From assembly GCA_963843595.1 (NCBI GenBank), contig CAWJLG010000015.1, positions 551,548 through 615,547 of the forward strand: DNA of 64,000 bases. Reading direction: 5' to 3'. Position 1 is the stretch's first letter. Every line of letters starts with the position of its first letter. Below, in pieces: positions 40,545 to 50,339 of the stretch. Below the pieces are notes generated by a model. It made no database searches. It had not been told where the DNA came from and saw only the letters and a program-made list of their open reading frames with translations. Source of the stretch: CAIWHR01 sp963843595. GTDB lineage: Bacteria; Pseudomonadota; Gammaproteobacteria; Burkholderiales; Casimicrobiaceae. Made by a program: the position numbers and the translations under genes.

Positions 40545-43390
40545 ATGCTCCACGCGCTGGTGCTGACTGCCCTTCGTCGCGGCGATGCTGCCGGTCGCGT
40601 GCCTTCCGCTCGACGCGCCGCGCAACCTGACTGCCTGGCTCGCGGGTCTTGCCGCGCTGACCGGCATCTGCGCTGCTCGGCGTGCCGCGGCGCCGGAGGT
40701 GTTCGCCGGCGACGGTGCTGCGCGCATCGGTGCCGTGGTTTGCCGGGCGTCGACGTTCGGGTTCCGGATGGACGGTCTCGCGTTCACGTTCGCGCTGCTG
40801 GTCGCTGCGGCATCGGCGCGCTGGTCGTGCTGTACGCGGCGTTACTACCTCGTCGCCGGCGGATTCGCCCGGCGCGATTCTTCGCGTGCCTGCTGGCGTT
40901 CATGGGCGCGATGCTCGGCGTCGTGCTCGCCGACAACCTCGTGCTGCTGGTCGTGTTCTGGGAGCTGACCAGCATCGCGTCGTTCCTGCTGATCGGCTTC
41001 TGGCGGCACCGCGCCGACGCGCGCGCCAGGGCGCGCGGATGGCGCTCACGGTCACCGGGGCCGGCGGCCTCTGCCTGCTCGCCGGCGTGCTGCTGCATCG
41101 GCGCACATGGCCGGCAGCTACGAGCTCGACCGCGTGCTCGCGGCCGGCACGATCGATTCGCGCGCACCCGCTCGTACCTCCCCGCGCTGGTGCTCGTGCT
41201 GCTCGGCGCGTTCACGAAGTCGGCGCAGTTCCCGTTCCATTTCTGGTTGCCGCACGCGATGGCGGCGCCGACGCCGGTGTCGGCCTACCTGCATTCGGCG
41301 ACGATGGTGAAGTGCCGGCGTGTTCCTGCTGGCGCGCCTGTATCCCGCGCTCGGCGGCAGCGACGCATGGTTCTAGCATGGTCGGCGGCACCGGACTCAT
41401 CGACGCTGCTGCTTCGGCGCGTGCGATGGCGATCTTCCAGCACGACCTCAAGGGGCTGCTCGCGTACTCGACCGATCAGCCATCTCGGGCCTGATCACGC
41501 TGCTGTTCGGGCTCGATTCGCCGCTCGCGGTGGTGGCCGGCGTGTTTCACATCCTCAACCACGCGACGTTCAAGGCGTCGCTGTTCATGGCGGCCGGGAT
41601 CATCGATCACGAGATCCGGTTCGCGCGACATGCGGCAAGCTCAACGGCCTGTGGCAGTTCGATGCCGATCACCGGCGACGCTGGCGATCGTCGCCGCGCG
41701 GCGCAATGGCGGGGGTTCCGCTGCATGAACGGATTCCTGTCGAAGGAGATGTTCTTCGCCGAGACGCTGGCGCGTCGAAGCGCATCGGATGCATCGAGAT
41801 CGGTCGTTCCCGGGGCCGGCTGCACGCTGGCGCGCTGCGTGCTCGCGTCGCCTACAGTCGTGCGCTTCGTCCACGACGTGTTCTTCAACGGCCAGCCGGT
41901 CGGACCTGACGAAGACACCGCACGAACCGCCGCGCTGGATGCGCGCTGCCGGTCGAGGCGCTGGTCGTCGTCTGCCTCGCTCGTCGGCATATTGCCGGCG
42001 CTGACGATCGGGCCGCTGCTGGCGGTCGCGGCCGCCGGCGCGTTGCGCGGGCCGCTGCCCGAGTACAGCCTCGCGATCTGGCACGGCGTCAACCTGCCGT
42101 TGCTGATGAGCGTGATCGCGATCGTCGGCGGCGCCGCGTTCTACGTGCTGCTGCAGAAATCGATCGATCTGCATTCGGTCGAGCGATTGCCGGTCGACGG
42201 CAAGCACGTCTTCGACGCGATCCTGAAGGGAGTGCAGGCCGTTGCCGAACGTGCCGTTCGCATGCTGCCGCACGGAAGCCTGCCCGGTTCGCTGCTGTGG
42301 ATCGTCTTGGTGGCCGTGCTCGCGGCGGGCGCGCCGCTCGCGCGCGCGGGATTCAATTTGCCGCGGAGGATGGCCCGACACGCTCGCCGCCGGTGACCGA
42401 AGTCTCGTCGTCGTCGGCGCGATCGTCTGGAGGCTGGGCGTCGCTTCCGCGATCGTCGCGACGGTACGCTACCGCCAGCGGCTGACGGCGTTGATCTTTG
42501 TCGGTGCGACGGGGCTGATGGTGAGCCTGACCTTCGTGCTGCTCTCCGCGCCGGATCTCGCGTTGACGCAGCTCCTCGTCGAGGTCGTCACCGTCGTCCT
42601 GATGCTGCTGGTGCTGCGCTATCTGCCGCCGACGGCACCGCGCGAGGGGTCGCGCTGGCGGACGACGCGCGATGCCGGTATCGCTCTGGCGGCGGGAGTC
42701 GGGATCGCCGCGATCGTTCACGCGGTGCTCGTGCGACCGTTCGACTCGATCGCCCCCTATTACCTCGAGAACGCGCAACCGTCCGGCGGCGGAACGAACG
42801 TCGTCAACGTGATCATCGTCGACTTCCGCGGCTTCGACACGCTGGGCGAAATCACCGTGCTCGGCATTGCGGCGCTGACCGTGTTCGCGCTTCTCGCGGG
42901 GTTTCGTGTTCCGGCGAGGTTCCGGACGGAGGCTCCCGCGCCGAGCTGGAATCCGCTGCTGCTCGAGACCGTGGCGCGGACGCTTCTGCCGCTTGCGGCG
43001 ATGGTGGCCGTCTACCTGCTGCTGCGCGGGCACAACCTGCCCGGCGGCGGATTCGTCGCCGGGCTCGTGCTCGCCAGTGCGCTGATCCTCATGCGCATTG
43101 CCGGCGGCGCGCCGGTTGCGGGACGAGTGCTTGCGTCATGCGCGCTCGCGATTGCCGGCGGTGTGCTGTTGTCCGGCGTTACCGGCGTCGGCAGCGTGTT
43201 CCTGGGCTATCCGTTTCTGACCAGCGCGTTCGCGCATCCGGTACTGCCGATCGTCGGCGAAGTGCCGCTCGCGACGGCGGCGCTGTTCGATCTCGGCGTG
43301 TTCCTGTCCGTCGTAGGCGCGACGATGCTGGCGCTGCTGATGCCCGGCCAGCTTGCGCTGCCGACGACGCGCGCGGAGGGCGCTCGGTGA
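40545..43390 (+). CDS. mnhA: Mrp/Pha-type Na+(K+)/H+ antiporter, fused subunits A and B (heavily frameshifted)
   Basis: Successive fragments in changing frames together make a MnhA/PhaAB protein: FGFRMDGLAFTFALLV, RFFACLLAFMGAMLGVVL, VFWELTSIASFLLIGFW, KSAQFPFHFWLPHAMAAPTP, HDLKGLLAYST, VFHILNHATFKASLFMAAG, NGFLSKEMFFAETLA and PEYSLAIWHGVNLPLLM. After about 42380 one frame runs cleanly to the stop with the MnhB-like part (DFRGFDTLGEITVLG, LLRGHNLPGGGFVAGLV). I count at least ten shifts between 40560 and 42380, in both directions. The total span corresponds to about 947 residues, normal for fused A+B proteins. Conserved residues survive across the breaks, so errors are likelier than long decay, but a dead gene cannot be excluded. 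Confidence 0.8.
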
Positions 43391-43536
43391 TCGCGTTGCT
43401 GGTCGCTTCGGGCATCGGAGTGCTTGCGGCGACCGGCATCTGGCTGCTGCTGCGCGCGCGCAGCTTCGATGTCGCGCTCGGCCTGACGCTGCTGTCGTAC
43501 GCGATCAATCTGTTCATAGCACTCCTGATCGGCTGA
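43387..43536 (+). pseudogene. mnhC: Truncated Mrp antiporter subunit C
   Basis: GTG 43387 overlaps the mnhA stop. The 49 residues match the first half of MnhC (LLLRARSFDVALGLTLLSYAINLF). MnhC is normally about 110 residues. Weak similarity continues in another frame (DRLTISAEHPP) to about 43575 and then stops. The subunits D, E, F and G that normally follow are absent from the rest of the window. The operon is therefore cut here by a deletion, a rearrangement or an assembly join. Confidence 0.7.
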
Positions 43537-43895
43537 CGATATCCGCCGAGCACCCGCCGTCATGCTGGCCGGCGGCACGCACGGCCGCGTGCCGCGGCTG
43601 ACATCGTCTAATCCCGGCGCAGCGGCGCCGACGTAGTGCGGCAAGTGGCGACGACGCTTTGCGTTCGCCAACTGCCGCCGTCCCTCATGCGCCGGATGGT
43701 GTCGCGGATACCGCATCGCTTCGACGCCATTGCGCGCGATCGCTTCCGCGGCGAAGTGCCGCAGACGCAAACCCACCGCATCTGATGTCCGTCAAAGAAC
43801 ACGCGTTTGTTCGGGCGGACGATGGTCTTGGACCCGGTTAACGGAAGGAGAGTCCCAGTCAGTACCCAGGTAATCGACTCATACGGGAGCGAAAC
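43537..43895. other. Non-coding stretch after the broken antiporter operon
   Basis: No convincing gene is present. A short frame at 43687-43785 (MRRMVSRIPHRFDAIARD and following, about 32 residues) has protein-like composition and could be the tail of a lost gene, which I do not recognise. No promoter stands out before the lipoprotein gene, but GGGAGCG at 43884-43890 is its ribosome binding site. Confidence 0.5.
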
Positions 43896-45736
43896 ATGAA
43901 ACGGCTCTTGGCATTAATGGTCATGTTGGCGATTGCGCTGCTGGCCACCGGCTGCGCCACGACGACGAGCCTCATGACATCCCTGCAGCGAAAAGCCATG
44001 ACGGCTGCTGCAACCAGTCCGTGGCCGAGCTCCTGCATTCAATCCATCTCCGTCGGACAGACCGTATCGGGTGAGCTCACCACGGACGATTGCAGGCTGG
44101 TACTTCTCGAGCACACCCCAGCATCCGTACTACACCGACGTCTACACGTTCAGCGGCACGGCGGGGCAGCAGATCAGCATTGCATTGTCGTCGAGCACTG
44201 TCGACACGTACCTCGAGCTCTATAACGTCAATGACGTCGCCGCGACGGCGCTCGTCGGCGACGACGATGGAGGCGGGGGCACGAATTCGCGCATTCCGGC
44301 GGCCTCGGGCTACTACGCGTCTGCCTTCGACGGGCACCTACTACATCTGGGCGTACACGGCGGATCCGGGCTGGACCGGCGCCTATACATTGACACTTGC
44401 CGCGCCCGCGTCGGCGGTTCCGACGGTGAGTCAGGCGACGGTCACCGAGTTCTATCACCCGCAGTTCAACCACTATTTCATCACCGCCTATCCCGAAGAG
44501 GCGGCCTACCTAGCGGCGGGCAATATGCCGCCGTGGACCCCGACGGGCGTGACGTTCAAGGTCTGGAACGCGCCGGCGGAGGGCCTCACCAACGTCTGCC
44601 GCTTCTTCAGCGGCACGTTCGCGCCGAAGAGCTCGCATTTCTACAGCCACAATCCGGCGGAGTGCCCGTCGCTCGCCGCCGGCGGCGTCTGGGCGCTGGA
44701 ATCCTCGACCGCGTTCTACATGATGCCGACGGCGACCGGCGTCTGCGCGGCCGGGACCATGCCGCTCTACCGGCTCTACAACAACGGCATGTCGGGGGCG
44801 CCGAATCACCGGTACACGATCCATCAGTCGGTGCGCTCGACGATGATCACGGCCGGGTGGATTCCCGAAGGCAACGGCGTGGAAGGCGTCTTCGCGTGCG
44901 TTCCCTACGTCGACACGCCGCCGCCCCCGCCGCCTCCGGCGTCGGCGTTCCAGGCGGAAGTCACCGGCTATGTCAACACCATCCTCGGCCTCGCGAGCGG
45001 TGACATCGCGGATCTCGACCAGCTCACGCTGATCCTCGGGAGTGCCGTCGAGGCGCTGACGACGCCGACGAGCACTTGTCCGGTAGCGACCAGCACGCCG
45101 CCGCTGCAGGGCTTGCAAAGCTTCCCACCGAACCTGACGATCAATGTCAGCTACGGCAACGGTTGCACGGTGCAGGACGGCGCCAATCACGCCATCGTGT
45201 CGGGCAGCGCGGTGCTCAGCATCACCAATCTGGTCTTCTCGGAGACGGCAATCTCGGGCAGCGTGTCGATGACGTTCACCAACGTGAAGGTCAACGGCGT
45301 GCTCGTCGCCGACGGGTCGGTCCAGGCGGTGCTGAATATCACGATGGGTCCGAATCTGGAGACTCTTGCCGGTCAGGTGACGATCAATTTCAGCAACCTC
45401 ACATTGCCGAACAGCCTCGGCTTCAGCGGGTCGATCACGATCAACCTGAACTCGGCGGGAACGACGCTGGTCAGCACGAACCTGACGTCCGCTCCCCACG
45501 CGATCCCGATCACGCTGAACGTGTCGATCGTCGCGCAGCCGACGGGTGGCGTGCTCGTCAACACGACGAGTGCGAGCACCGTGGGTGCCTACACGGTGGT
45601 GGTCAGCAATGTGAAGATCGATGCCGACGTCTGCACGAAAGGCGCGATCGGCGGCTCGATCAGCTTCACCAAGGGCGGGCAGACCGGCACGCTGACCTTC
45701 AACAACTCCTGCAGCTATACGTACTCGGGGCCGTAG
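43896..45736 (+). CDS. Lipoprotein with PPC domain, DUF5648-like domain and Ser/Thr-rich beta domain (two frameshifts)
   Basis: ATG 43896 begins a lipoprotein signal peptide with lipobox LATGC, lipidated Cys20. Residues about 50-140 look like a bacterial pre-peptidase C-terminal (PPC) domain (YYTDVYTFSGTAGQQISIAL, DTYLELYNVND). The shared module follows at 44441-44905 (FYHPQFNHYFITA, CRFFSGTFAPKSSHFY, PLYRLYNNGMSGAPNHRYT). A PPPPPPP linker leads to about 260 residues rich in Ser, Thr, Asn, Val and Gly, suggesting beta structure. Frame changes at 44094 (extra A) and 44332-44334 (extra G in GGG) disappear if one base is removed at each, giving about 612 residues. The protein is probably anchored in the outer membrane; its function is unknown. 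It ends in a strong terminator. Confidence 0.82.
44441..44905 (+). repeat. DUF5648-like module, copy A
   Basis: About 155 residues share landmarks with the modules at 56131-56603 and 58524-58999: HYF(V/I)TA near the start, CRF(F/W)SG(Q)TFAPKSSHFY in the middle, PLYRLYNNG..GAPNHRYT, and GW(I)xEG(N/S)G...CVP at the end. Copy A is clearly more diverged than the other two are from each other. Confidence 0.8.
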
Positions 45737-45763
45737 GATCGCCCCGCGGTCACGGCCAGGGCG

Positions 45764-45788
45764 GGGGGCTCGTGGCCCCCGTTTTTTT
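45764..45788 (+). terminator. Intrinsic terminator after the PPC/DUF5648 lipoprotein gene
   Basis: GGGGGC at 45764-45769 pairs with GCCCCC at 45775-45780 around a five-base loop. It is followed by G and seven T residues (45782-45788). This is a textbook rho-independent terminator, 28 bp after the stop codon. Confidence 0.9.
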
Positions 45789-46037
45789 AGGGTGAAGACA
45801 TTGGCTACGCCGACGCACCTCGATCGATCCGGAACCGGGATCGCGCCCGGGAAGGGCCGAGTGCGGCCACGATCCGCCGCTCGCACTTTGTCCCAATAGC
45901 GGTTGCTCGCTCCTGTTGCCGCCATTGTCTTGAGGGCTCATGGTGATTCAACCGTTTGAGGATTGCGCGTACTGTTGGCGTTTCCCCAATGTTCAGCCGG
46001 GACCACTTCTCTCTACGTCAGACAAGAGGAGGCGCGT

Positions 46038-46643
46038 TCAGCGCGCGTGACAGGGGAGCGTGACTTCGCGCCTCGGGGCGGTTTCGGTATCGACGCCCAT
46101 CTCGTTGCACAATGCCCGTGCCAGATCGAGGTAGGACGCCTTCGAGCCCTTCTCCGCCTGCTCGCGCTCGATGCGTCCGAACTCGTCGAGGACCTTGTCC
46201 TGGTCCTGCAGCGGGATCGCGTGCGCCGCCATCGGAAAGAGTATGTTGTCTTCCTTGTGGATGTGCTGCGTCAGAAGCTCGCCATAGGCGCGTGCGTAGT
46301 CGACCACGGTGTCTGCCACGCTGCGATCGCCGACGGCCAACCGACCCGCCGCATCGCCCAGGCCAGCAGTGAGCTCGCGCGCCCGGTCGTGCTCGTAGAG
46401 CATCACGCCGATGGGACCGTCGGCCATCGGCATGCCGTTGCGTGCCATCGCCTCGAACAGCACCCCTTCCTCCTTGCCGTGGTGGTAGCCGTCCGCGAAG
46501 TTGCGGATGAAACGGGTGGCATCGAGGAAGAAGTCGGGGCGCACGGCCTCGCCCGCCTCGAGCCGGTCCGCCGCGGCGTCGAGGGCGGCGATGACGCGCT
46601 CGATCACGCGATGTTCCGACGACAGGATCTCGGTGGATTGCAT
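46038..46643 (-). CDS. Hemerythrin-domain (HHE) protein
   Basis: This 201-residue protein, read leftward from ATG 46641-46643, has the hemerythrin/HHE di-iron pattern: SSEHRVIERV, ADGYHHGKEEGVLF, YEHDRARELT and HIHKEDNILFPMA. The upstream GGAG supports this start; a longer frame would add 20 basic residues. Such proteins bind oxygen or nitric oxide, or help repair iron-sulfur centres. Two FNR/DNR-like half-palindromes lie upstream. It is one of the few genes on the minus strand. Confidence 0.88.
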   Translation of the reverse strand: MQSTEILSSEHRVIERVIAALDAAADRLEAGEAVRPDFFLDATRFIRNFADGYHHGKEEGVLFEAMARNGMPMADGPIGVMLYEHDRARELTAGLGDAAGRLAVGDRSVADTVVDYARAYGELLTQHIHKEDNILFPMAAHAIPLQDQDKVLDEFGRIEREQAEKGSKASYLDLARALCNEMGVDTETAPRREVTLPCHAR

Positions 46644-46717
46644 ACGGGGGCTCCTCGATGGTTTCGAGCGCGTCGTTGCGCTGCCCTGGAGGTTCGGCCT
46701 CACCAGGGGCGCTGACC

Positions 46718-46731
46718 ACGATATACATCAA
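46718..46731 (-). promoter_or_regulatory. FNR/DNR-like box upstream of the hemerythrin gene
   Basis: On the minus strand this reads TTGATGTATATCGT, eight of ten matches to TTGAT-N4-ATCAA. It lies 75 bp upstream of the hemerythrin ATG, so with a start near 46683 it would be centred near -41. I see no clear -10 hexamer, which is common for activated promoters in GC-rich genomes. Confidence 0.4.
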
Positions 46732-46778
46732 GAAAAAGGCGGCGCGCCCAACGAAGCCCGGGGGACGACCGGATTCCC

Positions 46779-46792
46779 TTGATGCAACTCAA
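46779..46792. promoter_or_regulatory. Second FNR/CRP-like palindrome
   Basis: TTGATGCAACTCAA matches TTGAT-N4-ATCAA at nine of ten positions. It is 136 bp upstream of the hemerythrin start and could be an upstream or repressing site; no gene begins close by on the + strand. Confidence 0.38.
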
Positions 46793-47163
46793 GCGCCGGT
46801 GCCGGGGATCGGGGGCCCGTTCCCCTATGGGACTCGGTTTCCAGCGTCTCGATTGCAGCAACAGGGAGCCGGTCGCGATCGAAGGCAAAATCGTCAAATC
46901 GCCGTCATCGGCGGCTAGTAGGTGCGGACCAATTCGGAGTCTGCAAGAATTGCAACCCGGCCGCCGGGCAAATGATGGGCCGGTGAAATATCCGCGGCGA
47001 AAGGGTTCCAAGCCTCCGCCTGCGCAGTTTGCCCGACCGATGTCGATAGGGCGCCCCGCTAATCGACTAGTAAGCGGAAACTGCGATCGCGCGGTCGAAG
47101 CTTGCCTATCGCTGCAGCCGACCGACAGCGGCGGTCCTCCCTTACCGTCCACAGGAGAAGCCA
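46793..47163. other. Gap without a recognised gene
   Basis: Apart from the palindromes just to the left, this stretch shows no gene with family similarity. A purine-rich CAGGAGAAGCC at 47153-47163 is the ribosome binding site of the next gene. Confidence 0.5.
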
Positions 47164-47665
47164 ATGCAGAAGATCACCCCTTTTCTCTGGTATTCCAACG
47201 AGGCCGAGGAGGCCGCGGCGCTTTACGCTTCCATTTTTCCCGACTCACGCGTCAGCCGTGTCACGGCGCTGCCGAGCGAATCGCCCAGCGGCCCGCCCGG
47301 AACCGTAAAGGTCGTCGAGTTCGTTCTCTTCGGCCAGCCCTTCATCGCCATGAGCGCCGGGCCGCTCGACCCGTTCAACCACGCGGTGTCGTTCGTCGTG
47401 AACTGTGACGATCAGGCCGAACTCGACCGCTACTGGAACGCACTTCTCGAGGGCGGCTCGGCCGAGCAGTGCGGCTGGCTGAAAGATCGCTTCGGCCTCT
47501 CGTGGCAGATCGTCCCGACCGTTCTCGGCGAGATGATGGCCGACCCCGATCGAGCCAAGGCCAAGCGGGCGTCGGACGCGATGATGAAGATGGTCAAGAT
47601 CGACATCGCGGCGTTGCAGGGCGGCATTTGCGGGAAAGACGGCGACGCGAGACCCGGCTCGCTGA
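47164..47665 (+). CDS. VOC-family protein, PhnB/3-demethylubiquinone methyltransferase-like (one frameshift)
   Basis: The product begins MQKITPFLWYSNEAEEAA, typical of the PhnB-like VOC group, with FNHAVSFVVNCDDQAELD and GLSWQIVPTVL downstream. The usual family ending is restored if one G is removed from GGG at 47619-47621: the sequence then reads ALQAAFAGKTATRDPAR and stops at 47663-47665, about 166 residues. Without correction the frame runs to 47751 with a 35-residue tail that has no family similarity. The biochemical role is unknown; relatives are small dioxygenase-fold proteins without proven methyltransferase activity. Confidence 0.82.
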
Positions 47666-47751
47666 TGCCGGAAATCGACTGGCTCGCATCTGCCGGAACC
47701 CGATGGGTTGTGGCGCCAGTGTCTCCTCGCCCGAAGCGAATGCCGCAATAG

Positions 47752-48292
47752 CTCGTCACCAAGCGTGTGCGTTACAAGGTGTAGGAGCGATACCCTCGAT
47801 ACGTGTGTCGAGCAACCTTACAGTCGAACGTCTTCCAGAGCATCGCCACTTGTGCAAGCCGCTGAACCAGCGTGACTTCCTCGAACCCGGAACGCATCTT
47901 GCTGCCATCAGAGACAAAAACGGTCGTATGACACAGACACGGCTCAGGGACACCAATGAAATCGATCGTCGATCATTCCTTTCATTACACGAAGAGCGTT
48001 GATACCGACCTTCGGAAGACCTTCGCCAGAGTTCGACGGGAGCAGCGTCAACAAACGCAAGTGCAGGGTGAGGGTGACAATCCCCGGAAGGTATTCTCGA
48101 TAAGACAGCGCAAACACGCTGCCACGTCGTGAGGTGGTGGAGGCCGGCCCGCGCTCGTAGTGGCATTCTTGTGACAAGTGTTCATGGTGACGACCCTCAG
48201 CCCCCGGTTCTCATCGGGGGCTCCTTTTGTTTCTTCACACGAGGCTCAGGCGGTCACGCTCCGTTGAGTCGAATACAACAAGGAATCGCATC
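47752..48292. other. AT-richer non-coding stretch with a terminator-like hairpin
   Basis: No gene with recognisable similarity is present. The composition is visibly less GC-rich than the core genome, which suggests foreign or unselected DNA. The only strong element is the hairpin at 48199-48222. Confidence 0.45.
48199..48228 (+). terminator. Terminator-like hairpin
   Basis: AGCCCCCG at 48199-48206 pairs perfectly with CGGGGGCT at 48215-48222 around an eight-base loop and is followed by CCTTTTGTTTC. There is no obvious + strand gene immediately before it, so a short RNA transcribed from about 48.1 kb is possible. Confidence 0.55.
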
Positions 48293-48466
48293 TTGGGCAA
48301 CGACGATTCTAAGCACAAAGAGTTTCGACAATTCACCAACGCCGAATTCGCGCGCTTGAGCTCGTCTATGCAGTTGACGCTCCTCGCCATTCGTCGGGCG
48401 CAATTGAGCAGCCGCAAGGCAATTGCTGCGTCCGCTGAACGGAAGAGGCGGCATGGCGACATCTAG
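48293..48466 (+). CDS. Possible small basic protein
   Basis: A frame from TTG 48293 encodes 57 residues (GNDDSKHKEFRQFTNAEFAR and onward) with balanced composition and a basic tail, ending RKRRHGDI. AAGGAA lies about ten bases upstream of the TTG. I recognise no family. The composition is more protein-like than the neighbouring chance frames, but the evidence is thin. Confidence 0.3.
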   Translation: MGNDDSKHKEFRQFTNAEFARLSSSMQLTLLAIRRAQLSSRKAIAASAERKRRHGDI

Positions 48467-48510
48467 ACATTACTCTTAACGAAATTGAGCCACGGCGATG
48501 TGGCGATCCT

Positions 48511-48541
48511 GCGAAGCCCCGCGATTGTCGTGGGGCTTCGC
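48511..48541 (+). other. Strong inverted repeat
   Basis: GCGAAGCCCC at 48511-48520 pairs with GGGGCTTCGC at 48532-48541 around an 11-base loop. No T run follows on the + strand. It lies downstream of the possible small gene and may end its transcript with Rho help. Confidence 0.45.
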
Positions 48542-48670
48542 ATTGGTGTTCCTGGCACGCCTCGGGGACGTCAGGTCGCATTCGCCGTCGGCTCGGCAAT
48601 GTGGGAGGATTGAGCGCCAGACGGCGGCGTGCCGGTGTCAACGGCAGCGATGGTTCTTGGGAGGTAGGAC

Positions 48671-49315
48671 GTGTCGAAGCTGCGATTCAGGATCTCGATG
48701 TCGCTCGACGGGTTTGTTGCCGGCCCGAGACAGAGCGTGGATAACCCCCTCGGGATCGGCGGCATGCGTCTGCACCAGTGGGTATTTCCACTCAAGATCT
48801 GGCGTGCAATGCATGGCCTAGAGGGCGGAGAGGTCAACGAAAGCGCGAGAGTTGTCGAGGAGTCGCTTGCCAACATCGGAGCCTCAGTGATGGGGCGCAA
48901 TATGTTTGGCGGCCACCCAGGCCCTTGGGATGCCAGCAGACCTTGGAACGGTTGGTGGGGAGTCGACCCTCCGTTCCATCACCCGGTGTTCGTGCTCACG
49001 CATTACGCACGCGAGCCTCTCGCACTTCAAGGCGGAACGACTTTCACGTTCGTCACCGATGGCATCGAAGCAGCGCTCGAACTGGCGCGGCGAGCGGCCG
49101 GCGGCAAGGATGTATCGCTCGCAGGAGGGGCGAGTGCCGCACAGCAGTATCTCGCGGCCGACCTGGTGGACGAGATGGAGATCAGCGTCGTGCCGACACT
49201 CCTCGGCAGCGGCGAGCGGCTGTTCGAAGGCGTCGGCGACGATCTGCACGGGCTCGAACTCGTGCGGACAGTCGCCACGCCAGACGTAACTCACCTCAAG
49301 TTCGGAAGGCGCTGA
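48671..49315 (+). CDS. Dihydrofolate reductase family protein (RibD C-terminal domain)
   Basis: This 214-residue protein starts at GTG 48671 after GGGAGG. It shows the RibD_C pattern ISMSLDGFVAGP, VMGRNMFGGHPGPW, VFVLTH and VSLAGGASAAQQYL, with EMEISVVPTLLGSGERLF near the end. It is a free-standing NADPH-dependent reductase-like protein of unknown substrate, common as a scattered accessory gene in soil bacteria. Confidence 0.9.
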   Translation: MSKLRFRISMSLDGFVAGPRQSVDNPLGIGGMRLHQWVFPLKIWRAMHGLEGGEVNESARVVEESLANIGASVMGRNMFGGHPGPWDASRPWNGWWGVDPPFHHPVFVLTHYAREPLALQGGTTFTFVTDGIEAALELARRAAGGKDVSLAGGASAAQQYLAADLVDEMEISVVPTLLGSGERLFEGVGDDLHGLELVRTVATPDVTHLKFGRR

Positions 49316-49528
49316 GAGGCCAGTGCCGGCGCCAAGAGGCGCCGCCGAACCGGAGCGTTGAGCACCTGCATTCTTGGTCTCCGGCGCCCGTCGCCCGCGC
49401 AGAAGTACGAGGACAAGCGTGCGGAACAGCCGGTTGCCGCCAAAAACGGACGGTTGACCGGCACCACCGACCCCACCACAATCAGGCGTCGCGCGGTTGA
49501 ATGTACCAATCCTTCGAATGGCCATCAC

Positions 49529-50197
49529 ATGATGTTTTCGCGTCGCCAGGTCTTGCTCGCTTCGGCCGCTCTGCTCGGCTCCCCTTGGGCCGCCCTTGCG
49601 GCCACGAGCAGGAGCATTCTCGAGTTGCGGGTGGAGTACACCGCGACGAGCCTGATCGGTACCGATGAGCGCACCATGCCCGGCCGTCTGTGGCGCACCC
49701 GCTCGGCGCTGCGCCACGAAGGCAAACAGCATGGTCGTTCGCTGACCGTGATCGCGCGGCTCGATCGCAATCTCTGCTGGCTGGTGATGGCTGAGCCCCG
49801 CTTCGCGATCGAGACCGACCTCTCCGCGCTCGATCTGCCACTCGATGTGCTGAACGGCGGCGGCGGCATGCGGCAGATTCGTGAAGGACGCGAGCGGGTG
49901 AACGGGCTGGACACCATGCGGATTCGCGTCGAGCGCAATGTCGGTTCGGGGAGTAGCTTCACCGGCCATGTCTGGGCGACCGACCAGGGTGTCGTCGCGC
50001 GCCTCGCCGGCGAGGGCGAGAGCCGTGGCCGACGCGGTCGGACGCTGATGAATTTCCGCGATGTGCAGATCGGACCGCTCGATCCTGGCCTGTTTGAGGC
50101 GCCCCGCGGCGTCCAACTTGTCCGGGTCAAGGGCGGCGATCTCGCTACGGTGCTCGAAGGCATCGAAGCGGCCGGCCAGATCGGGCAGGGTCGCTGA
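49529..50197 (+). CDS. Exported protein of unknown function with Tat-like signal
   Basis: This 222-residue product begins MMFSRRQVLLASAALLG, a signal peptide with a twin arginine followed by QVLL, and likely cleavage near WAALAAT. The mature part has a pattern like LolA/DUF4412-type proteins (an antiparallel sheet with RLWRTRSALRHEG, SLTVIARLDRNLCWLVM). I do not recognise a precise family. It stands alone between the reductase and the sixA gene on the opposite strand. Confidence 0.65.
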   Translation: MMFSRRQVLLASAALLGSPWAALAATSRSILELRVEYTATSLIGTDERTMPGRLWRTRSALRHEGKQHGRSLTVIARLDRNLCWLVMAEPRFAIETDLSALDLPLDVLNGGGGMRQIREGRERVNGLDTMRIRVERNVGSGSSFTGHVWATDQGVVARLAGEGESRGRRGRTLMNFRDVQIGPLDPGLFEAPRGVQLVRVKGGDLATVLEGIEAAGQIGQGR

Positions 50198-50339
50198 CCG
50201 GCCACAAGCAGCCGCAGCATCGAACCGCCCAATTCCCTCGCCAGCGGACATACGTTCCTGCCGCATCGCGGTGGTCCGGAAGAGCATGGCAGCGCCACTG
50301 GCTCAAGTACGGCACCGGCGGCGGCCAGCGCGGTCCCCG

